From the NCBI GenBank assembly GCA_902601785.1, contig CACKOH010000003.1, positions 29,337 through 93,336 of the forward strand: a stretch of 64,000 nucleotides of DNA, in the 5' to 3' direction. The notes below the pieces were generated by a model. That model searched no databases, was not told where the DNA came from, and worked only from the letters and a program-made list of their open reading frames with translations. This document shows, piece after piece, positions 39,708 to 48,422 of this stretch (the first letter of the stretch is position 1; each line of letters opens with the position of its first letter). Source of the stretch: an uncultured Pelagibacteraceae bacterium. Its GTDB lineage: Bacteria > Pseudomonadota > Alphaproteobacteria > Pelagibacterales > Pelagibacteraceae. Both the position numbers and the translations under genes were made by a program.

Positions 39708-41243
39708 TTAAAGCTTATTATCTTCCATTGCTACACCAACAGAGTAAGCCGCTCTTACATTATCTTTTCCTACTCTATTAAGTATATCTTCCCACTGCTT
39801 AGCAGCTTCGTCTAAGGCAGCTTGTGGTGATAACTGTCCAGCTAAAGCTTTTGCTGCAGCTGTAGCTAATGCAGCGTTAAACTCAAATGTACCTGGAACT
39901 CTCAAAGGGAAAACTCTATTTTTACTATCTTCCATCTGAGCTAAAGTATCAACATATGATTGGGCAATATCTTTATCCCAACCAATTTGAGTCCAAACAT
40001 CTGCTTTAAAGTCATCATTTCTAAATGGGTTAACTCCGAAACGACCAATACCTATGTCAGCTTGGTGATTTGCTTCGTTTGCAAAGAAACATAAGTAATC
40101 AAAAGCCATTTCTTTTTCTTTACTTTTCTTAGCAACACCAACTGCCCATCCCCATACGAAGAAAGGAGCTTGGTTAAAGCCTTCATCCCAAGAGTTTGTT
40201 GATCTATTCCAAACTTTCATTGCGCCTGGTAATTGAGCAGCACCAACTTTGTTGTTAATTGGGCTGTCAGGTTGCATAGCAGCAACAAATGCATCATCCC
40301 ATGAGAAACTAAACAAAGTTTGTCCTCCACCAAATGATCCAATTTCATCACCAAGACCAAAGTTAATTCCTCCTGGAGGAACATATTTAGTAGCTGCAAC
40401 CCAATCGGTTAAAGCTTCCACAAAACCCGGATTGTTAATCAATGGTTTCATAGTTTTTAAATCAAAGAAAAAGCCACCTGGAGTTTTAGGATTTTTTGAG
40501 TAAGCGGCAGATCTTGAATAAAAAGCTGCATACATCAAGTCATCTTTTTTCATAACTTCTGCAGATCCATATTCTTTCTCGCCATCACCATCCCAGTCCC
40601 AACCATTAAAGTACGCAGCCATTTCTCCATACTCTTTCCATGTTTGTGGAACTCTTAACTCTTTACCAGTATCAGCTTTATATTTTTTTTGATACTCAGG
40701 ATTGTCAATTACGTCTTTTCTATATTTTAAATAGTGTCTGTCACCATCAACTGGAAACTGATACATAACACCATCCCAAGATGCTATACCAATGTGAGAT
40801 GGAGTAACATCTTGCATTTGTTTCATCTCAACATATTTTTTTGGAACTGGCTCTAAGTATCTTTTCCAATCATTAATAAAGTTTGAAAATCCAAAAACTA
40901 TATCATATGGAGCTTGACCTGCTTGAAATGGAACCATCGCTTTTGCATACAAATCACCAGCTGGTGTATGTGTTACATCAACTTTTGCTCCTGTAAGTTT
41001 AGCAAATTGCTCAGCATGTAAAGCTGTTGGCTCTCCCATAACTGGAACAGCATGTGTATTTATTTTAAGTGTCTTACCTTTGTAATTTTTCTTAGACATA
41101 GCATCGTAAGAACACTCACCTGGAATATCTCCAGTAGCTTTTATATGTGGAAACTGATCACTCCACTTATCAGCATACGCAACAGGACTTAATACCAACA
41201 AAGCCGAGATAAGTGCTACTACGTAAGTTTTTATTGTCTTCAT
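39708..41243 (-). CDS. ABC importer solute-binding protein (GlpV-like)
   Basis: A 511-residue family 1 extracellular solute-binding protein. The signal peptide ends after VAYA (residue 24). The mature protein has the usual two-lobe pattern (HAVPVMGEPTALHAEQFAKLTGAKV near residue 60-85, by key residues; YDIVFGFSNFINDWKRYLEPV; GWAVGVAKKSKEKEMAFDYL). At about 490 mature residues it is larger than most sugar-binding proteins, and in that it resembles GlpV. Glycerol, another polyol or a phosphorylated form are candidates by operon resemblance only. A GAGGGG site five bases before the ATG suggests strong translation. Confidence 0.9.
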   Translation of the reverse strand: MKTIKTYVVALISALLVLSPVAYADKWSDQFPHIKATGDIPGECSYDAMSKKNYKGKTLKINTHAVPVMGEPTALHAEQFAKLTGAKVDVTHTPAGDLYAKAMVPFQAGQAPYDIVFGFSNFINDWKRYLEPVPKKYVEMKQMQDVTPSHIGIASWDGVMYQFPVDGDRHYLKYRKDVIDNPEYQKKYKADTGKELRVPQTWKEYGEMAAYFNGWDWDGDGEKEYGSAEVMKKDDLMYAAFYSRSAAYSKNPKTPGGFFFDLKTMKPLINNPGFVEALTDWVAATKYVPPGGINFGLGDEIGSFGGGQTLFSFSWDDAFVAAMQPDSPINNKVGAAQLPGAMKVWNRSTNSWDEGFNQAPFFVWGWAVGVAKKSKEKEMAFDYLCFFANEANHQADIGIGRFGVNPFRNDDFKADVWTQIGWDKDIAQSYVDTLAQMEDSKNRVFPLRVPGTFEFNAALATAAAKALAGQLSPQAALDEAAKQWEDILNRVGKDNVRAAYSVGVAMEDNKL

Positions 41244-41248
41244 GTTTT

Positions 41249-41254
41249 CCCCTC
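41249..41254 (-). promoter_or_regulatory. Strong ribosome binding site for the ABC binding protein
   Basis: GAGGGG on the minus strand ends 5 bases before the start codon at 41243, again a much better site than those of the surrounding enzymes. Confidence 0.7.
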
Positions 41255-41267
41255 TTTTTGTTGTTAA

Positions 41268-42329
41268 TTATGGAACTAGTACTGCACGACCCTTAACTTT
41301 TCCCTCATTAAGATCATGAAGTGCTTTGTTAGCATCGTCTAATTTATATTCTTTCATGGATAACTTAACTTTTCCTCTATCAGCTAATTCCATTAGTTCA
41401 TATAATTCAGACCACGTTCCCACTAAATTACCTACAATAGTTTTCTCAGAAATAATTAAGTCAACTGCAAGTGATTTAATTTCCTCTCCGTATCCAACTA
41501 TGTAATAAAAACCACCATTAGAAGTCATTTGAATTCCCATAGCAGTAGATCCTTTTTCACCTACAAAATCGATAACAGCTTCAGAACCTAAGCCTTTGGT
41601 TAGTTCTTGAACTTTTTCGATTTCATTTCCATCAATTAAAACTCCGTGATCACCACCAAGTTCCATTGCATGTTTCAAAGCTGTCTCAGACTTTTCAACT
41701 ATAATAATGTCAGCAGCACACATTGCTTTCAAACACTGAATTGCTATATGCCCCAAACCTCCAGCACCAATTATTGTACAACTTTGGCCTGGTAGTAAAT
41801 GCCTAGTTGCTTTTTTAACAACTCTGTAAGCTGTAAGTCCTGCATCCGAAAAAGGTGCAACATCTTTAGGAGCCAAAACTTTTGGAAGTTTAATTAAATT
41901 TCTAACACTGGTTTTTAAGAGTTCTGAGTAACCTCCCTCTTTAATACTTAAGCCAGGAAAGGCTCCAGCAGCAGCATGCATATCATTACCTCTTCTACAA
42001 TCTAGACATGTGCCACCTGTCCCAGATATCAGTGGGTGCAAAATCACAGGATCACCTTTTTTAAAATCAGTTACATCTTTACCAACATCCTCTACCCATC
42101 CAGCATTTTCATGTCCCATCACGCATGGCAACAAAGTTCCATCTGGGTCTTGAATGTGTTTCCATACTCCCTCTATTATATGTAAATCTGTTCTGCAAAC
42201 TCCTGCAGCACCAATTTTAACAATTACATCTGATGCCTTTTCAATTTTTGGATCTGGCATTTCTTGACCTGTAACCCAAACCTTCTCTTTCATTTCTGGG
42301 TCATATTTGTGCAAAACTTGTGCTTTCAT
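41268..42329 (-). CDS. Zinc-dependent alcohol dehydrogenase with a reduced structural-zinc site
   Basis: A 353-residue medium-chain dehydrogenase. Catalytic zinc ligands are likely the cysteine in GVCRTDLH and the GHE histidine-glutamate in MGHENAG. The NAD site is IIGAGGLGHIAIQCLKA. The structural-zinc loop normally has four cysteines (C-x2-C-x2-C-x7-C); here only the first two remain (TCLDCRRGNDMH), so that zinc is probably not bound. It is the first gene of the ABC operon, 24 bases before the binding protein gene, so it may oxidise the imported alcohol or polyol. The exact substrate is unknown. Confidence 0.9.
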   Translation of the reverse strand: MKAQVLHKYDPEMKEKVWVTGQEMPDPKIEKASDVIVKIGAAGVCRTDLHIIEGVWKHIQDPDGTLLPCVMGHENAGWVEDVGKDVTDFKKGDPVILHPLISGTGGTCLDCRRGNDMHAAAGAFPGLSIKEGGYSELLKTSVRNLIKLPKVLAPKDVAPFSDAGLTAYRVVKKATRHLLPGQSCTIIGAGGLGHIAIQCLKAMCAADIIIVEKSETALKHAMELGGDHGVLIDGNEIEKVQELTKGLGSEAVIDFVGEKGSTAMGIQMTSNGGFYYIVGYGEEIKSLAVDLIISEKTIVGNLVGTWSELYELMELADRGKVKLSMKEYKLDDANKALHDLNEGKVKGRAVLVP

Positions 42330-42359
42330 TGTCCCTCTTCTATTAATTTAAAACACCTT

Positions 42360-42402
42360 ATTAAAAATTAATGAGAGCAGGAGTCAATGCCACTTTTAAG
42401 TG
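42360..42402 (-). promoter_or_regulatory. Candidate promoter and palindrome for the adh-ABC operon
   Basis: On the minus strand TTGACT (42387-42382) and TTTAAT (42365-42360) are spaced by 16 bases, a good sigma-70 pair, giving a start near 42353 and a leader of about 24 bases. Just upstream of the -35 is a short inverted repeat, CACTT-TT-AAGTG (42391-42402), placed where an activator would bind. No regulator gene lies in the neighbourhood. Confidence 0.6.
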
Positions 42403-42460
42403 CTCAAATATTTGATACAACCCACAGTAGAGAAAACTCTTTTAACTACACTTATTTGTG

Positions 42461-43414
42461 TTAATTAACTCTATTCCTGCAGTTACCTGTTTTGAAGAAC
42501 TCATCTAAATTATCAATAGCAAGGTTAGCCATCGCAGTCCTAGTTTCCTTTGTTGCACTACCTAAATGTGGAAGAATAAATGCACTTTTATGTTTAAGAT
42601 ATCCAGGATTTAAATTTGGTTCATTTTTATAAACGTCTAATCCAACCGCATAAACTTTTCTTCGGTCAAGAGCATCTATCAAAGCTTCGTCGTCTATTAT
42701 ATCTCCTCTAGCCACATTTGTTACAATTGCTCCTTTAGGTAAATATTCAATTGTATCTTTGTTGATCATATCGACTGTTTCTTTTGAAGCTGGACAACAA
42801 ACAGATAATACATCTGATACTGACAGTAAGTCTTTTAAATTATCTTGATAAATCGCTCCGTTTTCTTTGTCTTCACTTAACTTAGATCTATTGTGATAAT
42901 GAATGATCATCCCTAAAGATTTAGCAACTTTTGCAATTTTTTGACCAATTCTACCCATCCCAAGTATTCCAAGTCTAGCACCTGTTAATTGCTTTCCAAT
43001 TAAATAATCTGCAGACCACTTCCAGCCACCTTCTTTAGCACTTTCAATTCCTTCAGCGGCTCGTCTACAAGCACCTAATATTAAAAGGATTCCTATTTCA
43101 GCTGTTGCATCAGTTAGAACATCTGGAGTATTAGTGACCGCAATGCCTCTCTTCTTTGCAGCTTCTAAGTCTATGTTTCCAAATCCAACTGCAAAATTAG
43201 AAATAATTTTTACAGAGTCTGGAAGTTGGTTAATTGTTTCAGCATCTAATTTATCAGTCAAAGATGATAGTATTCCATCTTGTCCTTCGCTTAGTTCAAT
43301 TAATTTTTTTTGAGAATATAACTCGTCGTTTAAATTAAAATTTGCTGCAAAAGTTTCTTTGGCTTTATCCTCACAAGATCTTAATAATCTTCTAGTGATC
43401 AGGATTTTTTTCAT
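42461..43414 (-). CDS. D-2-hydroxyacid dehydrogenase (glyoxylate/hydroxypyruvate reductase type)
   Basis: A 317-residue NAD(P)-dependent enzyme of the D-isomer 2-hydroxyacid dehydrogenase family. The NAD motif is LGILGMGRIGQKIAKVAKSLGM. The catalytic arginine is in VTNVARGDIIDDEAL, the glutamate in GLDVYKNEPNLNP, and the histidine in LPHLGSATKETR. It should reduce glyoxylate or hydroxypyruvate, or work in reverse on D-glycerate or glycolate. It starts 8 bases after the FAD oxidase gene, which suggests a shared pathway of 2-hydroxyacids. Confidence 0.92.
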   Translation of the reverse strand: MKKILITRRLLRSCEDKAKETFAANFNLNDELYSQKKLIELSEGQDGILSSLTDKLDAETINQLPDSVKIISNFAVGFGNIDLEAAKKRGIAVTNTPDVLTDATAEIGILLILGACRRAAEGIESAKEGGWKWSADYLIGKQLTGARLGILGMGRIGQKIAKVAKSLGMIIHYHNRSKLSEDKENGAIYQDNLKDLLSVSDVLSVCCPASKETVDMINKDTIEYLPKGAIVTNVARGDIIDDEALIDALDRRKVYAVGLDVYKNEPNLNPGYLKHKSAFILPHLGSATKETRTAMANLAIDNLDEFFKTGNCRNRVN

Positions 43415-43422
43415 ATTTTAGA

Positions 43423-44795
43423 TTAGTTTAAATCGAAAATTTTTCCAGGATTCATTATGTTATTCGGATCTAATGTTTTTTTAATTGATTTCATAACTGG
43501 AATGCTGTCAGGGTGCTGTTCAAGTAAATATTCTTTTTTGTGAAGTCCAACTCCATGTTCACCTGTAATTGTTCCTTCAAGCTCTAAAGCTTTTCTAATT
43601 AAAGTACCATTAAATGCTCTAAGCTGTTTGTACATTTCTTTTTTTGTAGGATCGTAAGGTAATACAACATGGAAATTGCCATCCCCCATATGTCCTACCA
43701 TTGGCGCTCTAACTCCGAATTCTTTTGCTTTTTCCTCTGCAAATTTTACGCATTCAGTTATTTTTGAAATTGGAACACATACATCAGTTGAATAAACTCT
43801 TCCATTATCGTTTAAAGCTTTAACAGAATAATATACATCCCATCTTGCTTGCCAAAGTTTGTTTCTATCCTCTAAGTCTTTAGCCCATTTAAATGAGCTA
43901 CCGTTATTTTCTTTTGATAATTCTTCTACAATATTAATATTTTCTTTATTTGAAGACTCGGATCCATGAAATTCAAAAAATAAAGTTGGTACTGCCTCAA
44001 TGTCTTTTAATTTAGAATAATTAATAGAAATTCCCATCTGATCTGCGTTAAGCATTTCAATTCTTGCAATTGGAACACCATACTGAATAACCTGTTGAGC
44101 TGTCATTACTGCGTCCTCTAATGAAGGGAAATGACATACCGCACTCATTATACTTTCGGGTATAGGAGATAATCTTAAGTGAACTTCAGTAATAATACCG
44201 AGAGTTCCTTCCGATCCAATAAATAAATTTGTTAAATTATAACCTGCTGAAGTTTTTTTAGTTCTGCCACCTGTGTTTATAATATCTCCATTTGGTAATA
44301 CTACAGTTAGACCAGAAATGACCGTTTTCATGGTCCCATATTTTACTGCCATTGTTCCTGAGGCCGAAGTGGATGCCATACCTCCTAAAGCAGCGTTTGC
44401 TCCTGGATCTATAGGAAAAAAACGCCATCCTCTCTTAAATGTTCATTTAACTGTTCTCTTGTTACGCATGCCTGAACTCTGCAATCAAAATCCTCAGTAT
44501 TTACACTTAAAATTTTATTCATTTTCTCTAAGCAGATAGTTATACCATTTTCATTTCCTACAACATTGCCTTCTAAAGATGTGCCTGTTCCATATGGAAC
44601 TACTGGAACTTTATACTCGTTACAAAGTTTTAGTATTTTTGATACCTCTTCATTAGTTTCTGGAAAAACTACAGCTTTTGATAAAATTGGATCGTAAGTA
44701 TCCTCGCCTCTCGCATAATTCCCACGAGCAGATTCTGAAGTTGAATATCTACTGTTTAATAGACTTTTTAATTCTGTTTCAACTTGTTGGTTCAT
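43423..44795 (-). pseudogene. GlcD-like FAD-linked 2-hydroxyacid oxidase, broken by one frameshift
   Basis: Two frames together give a complete, about 457-residue GlcD/D-lactate dehydrogenase. The N-terminal part (44409-44795) holds the FAD-binding PCMH block VPVVPYGTGTSLEGNV; the C-terminal part (up to 43423) holds GGMASTSASGTMAVKYG, FIGSEGTLGIITEV and the end EGTITGEHGVGLHKKEYL. They join at a run of seven T on the minus strand (44416-44422). Eight would restore the expected V-F-F-P-I-D-P-G-A. So the gene is either disrupted by a one-base deletion or the sequence has a homopolymer error. If intact it would oxidise D-lactate or glycolate to the 2-oxoacid. Confidence 0.88.
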
Positions 44796-44833
44796 AAATC
44801 CTAATATTATTAAAAAAAATAAAAAAATACAGC

Positions 44834-46000
44834 TTATTTAGAAAGCATCTTACCTATATTTTCTAATGCTTGCAGTATATTGTCTCTAGATGCGGCAAAG
44901 CTAAATCTTACGTAATCTTGGCAAGTTTTACCAAAAGCTGTTCCTGGGACAATTGCAACTCCTGCTTCATGCATAGCTTTTTTACAAAATTCAGAACCAT
45001 TCATACCTGTACCTATTACTTTTGGGAAAGCATAAAAAGCACCACCTGGTAAACTACATTCAATACCAGGCAAATCATTTAATCCTTTGTGAATTAAATT
45101 TCTTCTTAATGTAAATTTATCTAACATGTCTTTAATCGAGTCATCTGGACCATCTAAAGCTGCTATACCTGCAAATTGCGCAGCTGCATTTACACAAGAC
45201 ACACTATTTATCAATAACTTGTTAACATGAGGAATCATTTCTTTAGGCCAATAACTCCATCCTAGTCTCCAACCAGTCATTGAATAAGCTTTGCTCCATC
45301 CCTCTAAAACTATTAATCTCTCCTTTAAAGCTTCATAATGAAAAAAAGACGGCATTTCTTTATAGTCAAAAATTTGTCTACTATAAATTTCATCACTTAA
45401 AATAGTAACATGTGGATGTTTTTCTAATTCTTTTGCAAAGTAATCTATTACTGGTTTCTCTACAAAACTACCCGTTGGATTGTTTGGGTTAATTAAAATT
45501 AACAATCTGGTTTTATCAGTGATTAGAGATAGTATTTTATCTGGATCAAATTTAAGATCTTTATCTTCAGTAAGATCATATGGGACAGGAGTAGAACCAG
45601 TATAATTTATCATAGATTCATAGATCGGAAATGCAGGTGTAGGATGAATTATTTCTGCTCCTGGTTCGCCAAAACATTGAATAGCATAACTCATCGTAGG
45701 CTTTCCACCAGGCATGATTAAAATTCTTTCAGGATCAACTTTGGCGTCATACTGTTTTTTTATCCACCTTGTTACAGCCTCTCTACATTCTGGAATTCCG
45801 TTAGACATTACATATCCGTGATGTCCATCATCTAATGCTTTTTTTGCAGCTTCAACAACATGCTTCGGCGTTTTAAAGTCTGGCTGACCTAGTCCTAAAT
45901 GAATCATTGGATGGCCTTTTGCCTCTAATGCTTTGGCTTCCGCTAAGACACTAAAAGCAGATTCAGTTCCTAAATTTTCTAAATTTTTTGCAAGTATCAT
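44834..46000 (-). CDS. Class I/II aminotransferase
   Basis: A 388-residue pyridoxal-phosphate aminotransferase of the aspartate aminotransferase fold. It shows HLGLGQPDFKTPKHVVEAA, the NPNNPTGS block, the aspartate-tyrosine pair in LSDEIYSRQIF, the cofactor lysine in GWSKAYSMTGWRLGW, and the carboxylate-binding arginine in YVRFSFAAS. It could act on aspartate, alanine/glyoxylate or aromatic acids; the cluster suggests alanine or glyoxylate, but this is inference. It lies 38 bases after the FAD oxidase start and 105 bases from the lactate dehydrogenase-like genes. Confidence 0.9.
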   Translation of the reverse strand: MILAKNLENLGTESAFSVLAEAKALEAKGHPMIHLGLGQPDFKTPKHVVEAAKKALDDGHHGYVMSNGIPECREAVTRWIKKQYDAKVDPERILIMPGGKPTMSYAIQCFGEPGAEIIHPTPAFPIYESMINYTGSTPVPYDLTEDKDLKFDPDKILSLITDKTRLLILINPNNPTGSFVEKPVIDYFAKELEKHPHVTILSDEIYSRQIFDYKEMPSFFHYEALKERLIVLEGWSKAYSMTGWRLGWSYWPKEMIPHVNKLLINSVSCVNAAAQFAGIAALDGPDDSIKDMLDKFTLRRNLIHKGLNDLPGIECSLPGGAFYAFPKVIGTGMNGSEFCKKAMHEAGVAIVPGTAFGKTCQDYVRFSFAASRDNILQALENIGKMLSK

Positions 46001-46105
46001 AATTTTAAAAATGAAAACCTAGACGAAAAGCAGACTAATGTCTATTGATGATTTTTAAAAAACCTTTTTAAAATATTTGCAATAATCCTGACAATTACTT
46101 GTTGA

Positions 46106-47257
46106 TTAGTTACGGTAGATTATTTTTGACGCATTTAAGTCTTCAATTTTTTTGCATCCCATTAAAATCATATTTCTTCTAATTTCTTTTTGCATATTAT
46201 CTAACAATCTTTCAACTCCTTTTTGACCTCCAGCTCCTAAACTAAATAAAAATGCTTTACCAAAACTACAAGCAGTTGCTCCTGCGGCCAACGCCTTGAG
46301 AACATGTGTTCCTCTTCTAATACCACCATCAAGTATAATTTCTAACTTATCACCAACTGCATCTGAAATAGCTTTAACTTGATCAAAAGGAGACCTCGAA
46401 CCATCTAGTTGTCTTCCTCCATGATTAGAAATCATTATCGCAGTGCAGCCAATATCAATTGCTCTTTTCGCATCATCAACTGACATCACTCCTTTTAATG
46501 CAAAAGGGCCATTCCATCTTTTGATACAGTATTCCGCGTCCTTCCAATTCATTTTAGGATCATATTGTTCGTTGATATAATCTATGACTGACTTAGCAAT
46601 GTTAGTTCCTTTGTCAGTTTTGTGCTTAATGTTAGCTAGCTCGAATTTTTTATTAGTTAAATATTTAAAAACCCATTCTGGACGCATCGCAAAACTAAGT
46701 AAGCTTTCCAAAGTTAATTTAGGTGGTGTGGTAAACCCTGTTCTATGATCTCTTTCTCTGTTTCCTGCAACTAGAGTATCCACTGTCAAACAAAGCCCAT
46801 CAAAATTTGCCCTTCTACACCTATCAATTAAATCATCAGTGATAGATTGATCTTTATGGACATATAGTTGAAAAAGTTTTGGACCACTTGAAATATTCGC
46901 AATTTCTTCAATTGTAAATGATGCCATTGTAGACATGCTGTACATTGTTCCGAATTTTTCAGCAGCTCTTGCTGATGCTTTATCACCTTCAGGCGTGTAT
47001 AAACTTTGCATTGCTGTTGGTGACAAAAAAAGAGGCATGTCAATCTTTCTACCAAATACTGTTGTAGATAAATCTGGTTCACCTACACTTGCCAATATAT
47101 TTGGAACTAAATCACAGTCATTAAATGCTGTAGTGTTTCTATTTAGAGTTACCTCATCGTCTGAGCCACCGTCTATGTAGTGAAAAATAGGAGCTGGTAA
47201 TTTTTTTTTTGCTAATTTTCTAAAATCTTCAAAGTTATAACAATCATTTATGTTCAT
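46106..47257 (-). CDS. FMN-dependent L-2-hydroxyacid dehydrogenase, copy 2
   Basis: A 383-residue enzyme of the LldD/glycolate oxidase family. The N-terminal tyrosine region is FHYIDGGSDDE. FMN and substrate residues appear in LFLSPTAMQ, FQLYVHKD and LTVDTLVAGNRERD. The catalytic histidine-arginine is in MISNHGGRQLDGS, and the phosphate-binding loop in DGGIRRGTHVLKALAAGA. It oxidises L-lactate or a related L-2-hydroxyacid and passes electrons to the respiratory chain. It is a tandem paralogue of the next gene, 5 bases away. Confidence 0.9.
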   Translation of the reverse strand: MNINDCYNFEDFRKLAKKKLPAPIFHYIDGGSDDEVTLNRNTTAFNDCDLVPNILASVGEPDLSTTVFGRKIDMPLFLSPTAMQSLYTPEGDKASARAAEKFGTMYSMSTMASFTIEEIANISSGPKLFQLYVHKDQSITDDLIDRCRRANFDGLCLTVDTLVAGNRERDHRTGFTTPPKLTLESLLSFAMRPEWVFKYLTNKKFELANIKHKTDKGTNIAKSVIDYINEQYDPKMNWKDAEYCIKRWNGPFALKGVMSVDDAKRAIDIGCTAIMISNHGGRQLDGSRSPFDQVKAISDAVGDKLEIILDGGIRRGTHVLKALAAGATACSFGKAFLFSLGAGGQKGVERLLDNMQKEIRRNMILMGCKKIEDLNASKIIYRN

Positions 47258-47262
47258 GATTA

Positions 47263-48414
47263 TTATGTTCTAAATCTTAAATTACTTCTGTTAAGATCAC
47301 TAATTTTAGTGCAACCCATTAACTTCATATCTCTTACTAATTCAGATTTATACTTTTCTAAAGCTCTTTCAACACCTGCTTGTCCAGCTGCTGCTAGAGC
47401 ATATAAATACAATCTTCCGCCAGAGCATGCTTTTGCACCTAATGATAATGCTTTAAGCATATGAGTTCCTCTGTGAATTCCTCCTTCACAAATAACGTCT
47501 AATTTATCACCAACAGCATCAACAATTTCAGCAAGTTGATCAAAAGGTGATCTTGATCCATCAAGTTGTCTTCCACCATGGTTTGAAACCATTATTCCTG
47601 TACATCCAATATCAGCTGCTCGCTTAGCATCTTCAACGCTCATTATTCCTTTTAATGCAAAATGACCTCCCCATTTAGAGCAAAGTTGTTCAGCATCTTT
47701 CCAGTTCATTGACTGATCAAGCATTGTAGAAAAATAATTTCCAATTGACGAGTTGGTGCTCGTGCCTTCTTTTACGAAATCTTGAAGATGAGGTAATTCA
47801 AACTTACCTTTTGTTAAATAGTTTATTCCCCACATTGGCTTTGTAGCAAAACTAAATAAACTTGATAATGTTAGTTTAGGCGGTGATGTAAACCCAGTTC
47901 TCAAATCTCTTTCTCTATTTCCTCCAGTTATTGTATCAACGGTTAGAGCCATAACATCAAACTTAGCTGCTTTTGCTCTTTCTAAACAAGAATCGTTAAG
48001 TCCTCTGTCTTTATGAAAATAAAACTGAAACATTTTTGGTGTATCAACAAGTGAAGAAATTTCCTCTACACTCACTGTGGCTAAAGCAGATACTCCAAAC
48101 ATGGTATTATATTTCTTTGCAGCTTTACCTACAGCTCTTTCCCCGTCATAATGAAACAGTCTCTGCAAAGCGGTAGGTGATAAATAAAAAGGTAAATCTA
48201 ATTTCTTTCCAAATATTGTTGTAGATAAATCTACATTCTCTACTCCTCTTAAAACATTTGGCACCAAATCAACATCATCAAATGCACTTGTATTTCTTGC
48301 ATATGTAACTTCATCATCAGCGGCACCATCAATGTAATGAAAAATTGGAGAAGGTAACTTTTTTTGAGCTAGTTTTCTAAAATCAGCAAAATTATGACAA
48401 TCTTTTAAATTCAT
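47263..48414 (-). CDS. FMN-dependent L-2-hydroxyacid dehydrogenase, copy 1
   Basis: A 383-residue paralogue of the following gene, with the same length and clear end-to-end similarity (MNLKDCHNFADFRKLAQKKLP, VSNHGGRQLDGSRSPFDQ). It keeps the catalytic histidine-arginine but differs in the FMN phosphate loop (EGGIHRGTHMLKALSLGA in place of DGGIRRG), and many central residues have changed. The two may have different substrates (for example L-lactate and glycolate). It lies 8 bases after the PagL-like gene. A lactate-permease gene is not seen nearby. Confidence 0.9.
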   Translation of the reverse strand: MNLKDCHNFADFRKLAQKKLPSPIFHYIDGAADDEVTYARNTSAFDDVDLVPNVLRGVENVDLSTTIFGKKLDLPFYLSPTALQRLFHYDGERAVGKAAKKYNTMFGVSALATVSVEEISSLVDTPKMFQFYFHKDRGLNDSCLERAKAAKFDVMALTVDTITGGNRERDLRTGFTSPPKLTLSSLFSFATKPMWGINYLTKGKFELPHLQDFVKEGTSTNSSIGNYFSTMLDQSMNWKDAEQLCSKWGGHFALKGIMSVEDAKRAADIGCTGIMVSNHGGRQLDGSRSPFDQLAEIVDAVGDKLDVICEGGIHRGTHMLKALSLGAKACSGGRLYLYALAAAGQAGVERALEKYKSELVRDMKLMGCTKISDLNRSNLRFRT

Positions 48415-48422
48415 AAATCTTA

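Noticed and set aside
40217..40399. Alternate minus-strand frame of 60 codons inside the ABC binding protein
   Set aside because: It is a shifted frame within a clear gene with a signal peptide and family motifs. Its content is Leu/Gln-rich noise.
43423..44795. Two separate genes (an FAD-binding and a C-terminal oxidase protein)
   Set aside because: The two frames join precisely in the conserved FFPIDPGA segment at a run of seven T. They are one interrupted gene, not a two-subunit enzyme.
46828..47082. Alternate minus-strand frame of 84 codons inside the FMN dehydrogenase gene
   Set aside because: It overlaps conserved FMN-binding coding sequence in another frame, with no start context or family match.
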